Origin: an uncultured Desulfosarcina sp.
GTDB lineage: Bacteria; Desulfobacterota; Desulfobacteria; Desulfobacterales; Desulfosarcinaceae
Length of the DNA stretch: 64,000 nucleotides
NCBI RefSeq assembly: GCF_963668215.1
Contig: NZ_OY764190.1
Span: forward strand, 2,604,001-2,668,000
Reading direction: 5' to 3'
This document shows positions 61,082-64,000 of the stretch, piece by piece. Positions within the stretch are counted from its first letter, which is position 1. Each line of letters opens with the position of its first letter. The notes beneath the pieces were generated by a model. It was not told where the DNA came from, searched no databases, and saw nothing but the letters and a program-made list of their open reading frames with translations. Both the position numbers and the translations under genes were made by a program.

Positions 61082-62236
61082 ATGGATTTTGAACTGAACA
61101 AAACCCAGAAGGACATTCAAAAAGCGGTCAGGGATTTCGTAAAAGGCGAGTTCGACAAAGAGTTGGCCTACGAGCTGGAAAAAAAGCACGAGTTTCCGCG
61201 CAAGATCTGGAAGAAAGCCTGCGACCTGGGCCTCATCGGCGTGCATTATCCCGAAGAATATTCCGGCCAGGGGCTCGGTTCGGTTGAAGATATCCTGGTG
61301 GTCGAAGAGCTGTGCCGGGGAGATTCCACCATCGGCAGCGCCATCGCCCTGTCCTCTTTCGCCTCCGAAATCATCATGCATTACGGCACCGAAGAGCAGA
61401 AAAAGAAATACCTGCCGGCCGTGGCCGAAGGGGAGATGCTTTCCGCCGGTGCCTTCACCGAACCGGACCATGGATCGGACATTACCTACATGAACACCAC
61501 GGCCGTTAAAGACGGCGACGAGTGGGTGGTCAACGGGGGCAAAACCTTCATCACCAACGGCGGGCTGGCCGGTTTTTACAATGTATTGTGCCAGACCGAT
61601 CCCGATGCGAAACCCGGTTACCGCGGCCAGAGCCTGATTCTGGTCGAAGCCGACCGGGAAGGCCTTTCCACCATGGATGTGGGCGACAAGATGGGCATCC
61701 GCATGATGGCCACCGCCGAAGTGACCTTCAAGGACGTTCGGGTTCCCTTGAAAAATCTCATCGGCGAGGAGGGCAAGGGCTTTTATCACGTGCTGCATTT
61801 TTTCGACGAAAGCCGCATTCAGATTGCCGCCCAGGCACTGGGGACGGCCCAGGGCGCTTACGACCGGGCCCTGGCCTACGTCAAGCAGCGTGAGCAGTTC
61901 GGCAAGAAAATCGCCCAGTTCCAGGTAACCCAGCACAAGCTGGCCGACATGGCCACCAAGATCGAACTGGCCCGCCTGATTACCTACAAGGCTGCCTGGA
62001 ATTTCGATCAGGGGCGCATCGATCCCAAGCTGACCTCGATGGCCAAGATGTACGCGGCCCGCACGGCTGTGGAGGTCGCCGACGAGGCCATCCAGCTTCT
62101 GGGCGGCTATGGGTACATGACCGAATACGAAGTGGAACGCTTCTATCGCGATGCCAAGATCACCGAGATTTACGAAGGCACCAAGGAAATCCAGAAAAAT
62201 ACCATTGCCAGTGCGCTGATCGGCAAATTGAAATAA
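61082..62236 (+). CDS. Acyl-CoA dehydrogenase
   Basis: A 384-residue FAD enzyme. It contains AGAFTEPDHGSD, GGKTFITNGG, SRIQIAAQALGTAQGAYDRALAYVKQREQFGKKIAQFQ, GGYGYM and the catalytic-Glu region ITEIYEGTKEIQ. CAGGAGGGATCGA precedes the ATG, favouring this start over longer in-frame ones. With icmF downstream the likely substrates are short branched or straight acyl-CoAs such as isobutyryl- or butyryl-CoA; specificity cannot be read from sequence. Confidence 0.93.
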   Translation: MDFELNKTQKDIQKAVRDFVKGEFDKELAYELEKKHEFPRKIWKKACDLGLIGVHYPEEYSGQGLGSVEDILVVEELCRGDSTIGSAIALSSFASEIIMHYGTEEQKKKYLPAVAEGEMLSAGAFTEPDHGSDITYMNTTAVKDGDEWVVNGGKTFITNGGLAGFYNVLCQTDPDAKPGYRGQSLILVEADREGLSTMDVGDKMGIRMMATAEVTFKDVRVPLKNLIGEEGKGFYHVLHFFDESRIQIAAQALGTAQGAYDRALAYVKQREQFGKKIAQFQVTQHKLADMATKIELARLITYKAAWNFDQGRIDPKLTSMAKMYAARTAVEVADEAIQLLGGYGYMTEYEVERFYRDAKITEIYEGTKEIQKNTIASALIGKLK

Positions 62237-62246
62237 AAACGACAGC

Positions 62247-62298
62247 TCCCCGGAAGGCATCTTTTCTCTCCCCATCGTTTCCCGGAGCCTTCCGGGGA
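62247..62298 (+). other. Hairpin between acyl-CoA dehydrogenase gene and icmF
   Basis: The perfect 12-base arms TCCCCGGAAGGC and GCCTTCCGGGGA start 10 bases after the dehydrogenase stop. There is no T run, so it may stabilise or partially terminate transcripts. Confidence 0.6.
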
Positions 62299-62360
62299 CA
62301 ACCCCCAACATCAGTTTCGTTGATGCTGCGACCTGAGCCTACCGACCGCCATCACAGCAT

Positions 62361-62413
62361 CTTTCCCGAGATGTTCGCCGGGTAGTCACCGACCCGGGAC
62401 GAACAGGGGAAAG
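62361..62413 (+). ncRNA. Predicted structured leader of icmF, unassigned
   Basis: The outer arms CTTTCCC and GGGAAAG (7 perfect pairs) enclose a second stem, GTTCG/CGAAC, extended by CGGGT/ACCCG with an 8-base loop AGTCACCG. The icmF start is 50 bases further, behind AGGAGG. It does not match cobalamin riboswitch consensus that I recognise. The identity as a regulatory RNA is inference. Confidence 0.45.
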
Positions 62414-62462
62414 CCACCCGCTCGGCGGCCGCCAACATCCAGGACCAGCCACAGGAGGACGC

Positions 62463-64000
62463 ATGAACGACGACATCCAGATTTACCATCCCAAGAACAA
62501 TGTGAGAATCGTAACGGCAACTTCCCTTTTCGACGGGCACGATGCCTCGATTAATATCTTCCGACGCATTCTGCAAAGCTCCGGCGCCGAAGTGATCCAT
62601 CTGGGGCACAACCGTTCCGTCAAAGAGGTGGTCGATGCCGCCATCGAAGAGGACGCCCAGGGCATCGCCATCTCCAGCTACCAGGGCGGGCATATGGAGT
62701 TTTTCACCTACATGGTGGATCTGCTCAAGGAGGGCGGCGCCGGCCACATCAAGGTTTTCGGAGGCGGTGGGGGTGTCATCGTTCCCGAGGAGATCAAGGA
62801 ACTGGAAGCCTACGGGGTGACCAAGATCTACTCGCCCGAGGACGGCGCCCACATGGGGCTGCAGGGTATCATCAATCACATGATCGAATCGATGGACTAC
62901 TCCCGGGCCGATCAGGCTTCCATGGACCTGACGGACCTGGCCCCGGACAACAAGCTGAAGGTGGCCAACATGATCACGGCCCTGGAGCAGGCCAAGGCCA
63001 AGGAAAACGGCCATCTGGCCAAATTCCGCCAGGAGCTGAAATCAAAAATCGGCGACCGGATCGTGCCCGTTCTAGGCATCACCGGCACCGGCGGCGCCGG
63101 CAAGTCCTCTCTGACCGACGAACTGATCCTGCGCATGCTGCACGACCTCAAGGATATCCGCATTGCCATCATCAGTGCCGATCCTTCCCGGCGTAAGACC
63201 GGCGGGGCCCTGCTGGGCGACCGCATCCGCATGAACGCCATCGGCAGCCCCCGCGTGTATATGCGGTCCATCGCCACCCGCAGATCCCATACGGAAATTC
63301 CCGAAGCTTTGGGCGAGGTGCTGGATGTGGTCAAGGCGGCCGGCTACGATCTGGTGATCGCCGAAACCGCAGGCATCGGACAGGGGGATTCTCACATTAT
63401 CGATCTGGTAGACGTCTCCATGTATGTCATGACCAGCGACTTTGGCGCTGCCTCCCAGCTGGAGAAGATCGACATGCTGGATTTTGCCGATCTGGTGGTG
63501 GTCAATAAATTCGAGAAGCGCGGGGGCGAGGATGCCGTCCGCGATGTTCGCAAACAGGTCCAGCGCAATCGAAATGCCTTCGATAAAAACACGGAGGACA
63601 TGCCGGTTTTCGGAACCATCGCTTCCAAGTTCAACGACGACGGGGTTACCGGCCTGTATCACGCCCTGCTGGACACCATCGAAGAGAAAACAGGGGTCGG
63701 ATTCGAATCGAGCCTGCCCCGCGTGGATACCAAGCAGTCCACCTCCAAGACCATTATCATTCCGCCGGAGCGCACCCGCTACCTGGCCGAGATTGCCGAT
63801 ACGGTTCGGCAGTACCATAGTGAGACCAGAGAACAGGCCGACGCCATACGGCGGGTCTGGCACCTGGAAGAGAGCGCCAATGCGTTGACCAAAGGCGAAC
63901 TGCAAGGCGATGCAGCCGTTTTGCTGGATCGCCTCAAAAAGGAAATCGCCAAGGCCCGCGAGGATCTGGACGCCGAAACCGAGAAGCTGGTCAACGACTG
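62463..64000 (+). CDS. icmF: IcmF fused isobutyryl-CoA mutase, partial
   Basis: The first 512 codons are present; the C-terminal mutase barrel continues past the window end. An N-terminal cobalamin-binding domain (about 14-140) carries D24-G-H26-D-A-S. A MeaI-type GTPase domain (from about 195) carries the P-loop G205ITGTGGAGKSS and the base motif VVNKFEKRG. This order (B12 domain, GTPase, then mutase) is diagnostic of IcmF, which interconverts isobutyryl- and butyryl-CoA (or pivalyl/isovaleryl-CoA). CACAGGAGGACGC precedes the ATG. It follows the acyl-CoA dehydrogenase gene in the TetR operon. Confidence 0.93.
   Translation, partial: MNDDIQIYHPKNNVRIVTATSLFDGHDASINIFRRILQSSGAEVIHLGHNRSVKEVVDAAIEEDAQGIAISSYQGGHMEFFTYMVDLLKEGGAGHIKVFGGGGGVIVPEEIKELEAYGVTKIYSPEDGAHMGLQGIINHMIESMDYSRADQASMDLTDLAPDNKLKVANMITALEQAKAKENGHLAKFRQELKSKIGDRIVPVLGITGTGGAGKSSLTDELILRMLHDLKDIRIAIISADPSRRKTGGALLGDRIRMNAIGSPRVYMRSIATRRSHTEIPEALGEVLDVVKAAGYDLVIAETAGIGQGDSHIIDLVDVSMYVMTSDFGAASQLEKIDMLDFADLVVVNKFEKRGGEDAVRDVRKQVQRNRNAFDKNTEDMPVFGTIASKFNDDGVTGLYHALLDTIEEKTGVGFESSLPRVDTKQSTSKTIIIPPERTRYLAEIADTVRQYHSETREQADAIRRVWHLEESANALTKGELQGDAAVLLDRLKKEIAKAREDLDAETEKLVND

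Noticed and set aside
62350..62440. Cobalamin riboswitch upstream of icmF
   Set aside because: The B12-box consensus and surrounding conserved bases are absent; only generic stems are seen, so it is kept as an unassigned leader.

Overview
The window looks like chromosome of a strictly anaerobic, GC-moderate Desulfobacterota (deltaproteobacterial) sulfate reducer or syntroph, probably near Desulfosarcina/Desulfococcus. This placement is inferred from gene content: NifU/NifS as the Fe-S system, HypA/HypB for hydrogenase maturation, a complete corrinoid O-demethylase set, a methylmalonyl-CoA pathway built on a biotin transcarboxylase, an IcmF mutase, and several Cys-rich PAS signalling proteins. 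No rRNA, tRNA, CRISPR array, prophage or transposase gene was seen.

Layout. 1-7.3 kb: the start of a Memo-family gene (cut by the window edge), nifU-nifS, a MuiA/DUF4139 protein, an old-yellow-enzyme reductase, an orphan XRE regulator and hypA-hypB. 7.5-17.8 kb: a methylotrophy/O-demethylation island. It holds a GntR/UTRA regulator translationally coupled to a corrinoid protein, two ether-cleaving-type (UroD-fold) methyltransferases, a second corrinoid protein, a methyltetrahydrofolate methyltransferase, a RACE-type reductive activator, a third UroD-fold protein with an HxC zinc motif, and an outer-membrane channel. 17.9-28.3 kb: a minus-strand propionate module: a TetR regulator with a palindromic operator, mutB, meaB, mmdA, a small subunit, a biotin-bearing OadA-type subunit, then sucC-sucD. 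28.6-34.3 kb: a CPA2 antiporter fused to Usp-like domains, queA-tgt, a decayed DUF4143 ATPase and an Nfu protein.

34.7-42.1 kb: a Cache/PAS histidine kinase and a sigma54-dependent response regulator, followed by two GGGACA dyads, a consensus -24/-12 promoter, a SatP-type acid permease and a PrpE-type acyl-CoA synthetase. This reads as one regulatory circuit for uptake and activation of propionate or acetate, which would feed the methylmalonyl-CoA genes upstream. 42.1-57.8 kb: mixed accessory genes: a secreted CHAT-like protein, diaminopropionate ammonia-lyase, lipoproteins, a four-gene TelA/XpaC/solute-binding/VWA operon, a PAS protein with a C-terminal four-cysteine module, an aminotransferase and an amidase.

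57.9-64 kb: a c-di-GMP-I riboswitch with a sigma54-like promoter ahead of a secreted Fn3/PKD/calcium-repeat protein, then TetR, acyl-CoA dehydrogenase and icmF (cut by the window end). IcmF has a structured leader.

A dispersed non-coding repeat with terminal inverted repeats (ATGG...GTAAAAAGT) occurs as two nearly full copies and one half copy. The strongest candidates for undescribed biology are the sigma54/GGGACA acid-activation circuit, the GntR-coupled corrinoid protein lacking its GG motif, the TelA-XpaC-VWA-SBP operon and the icmF leader.
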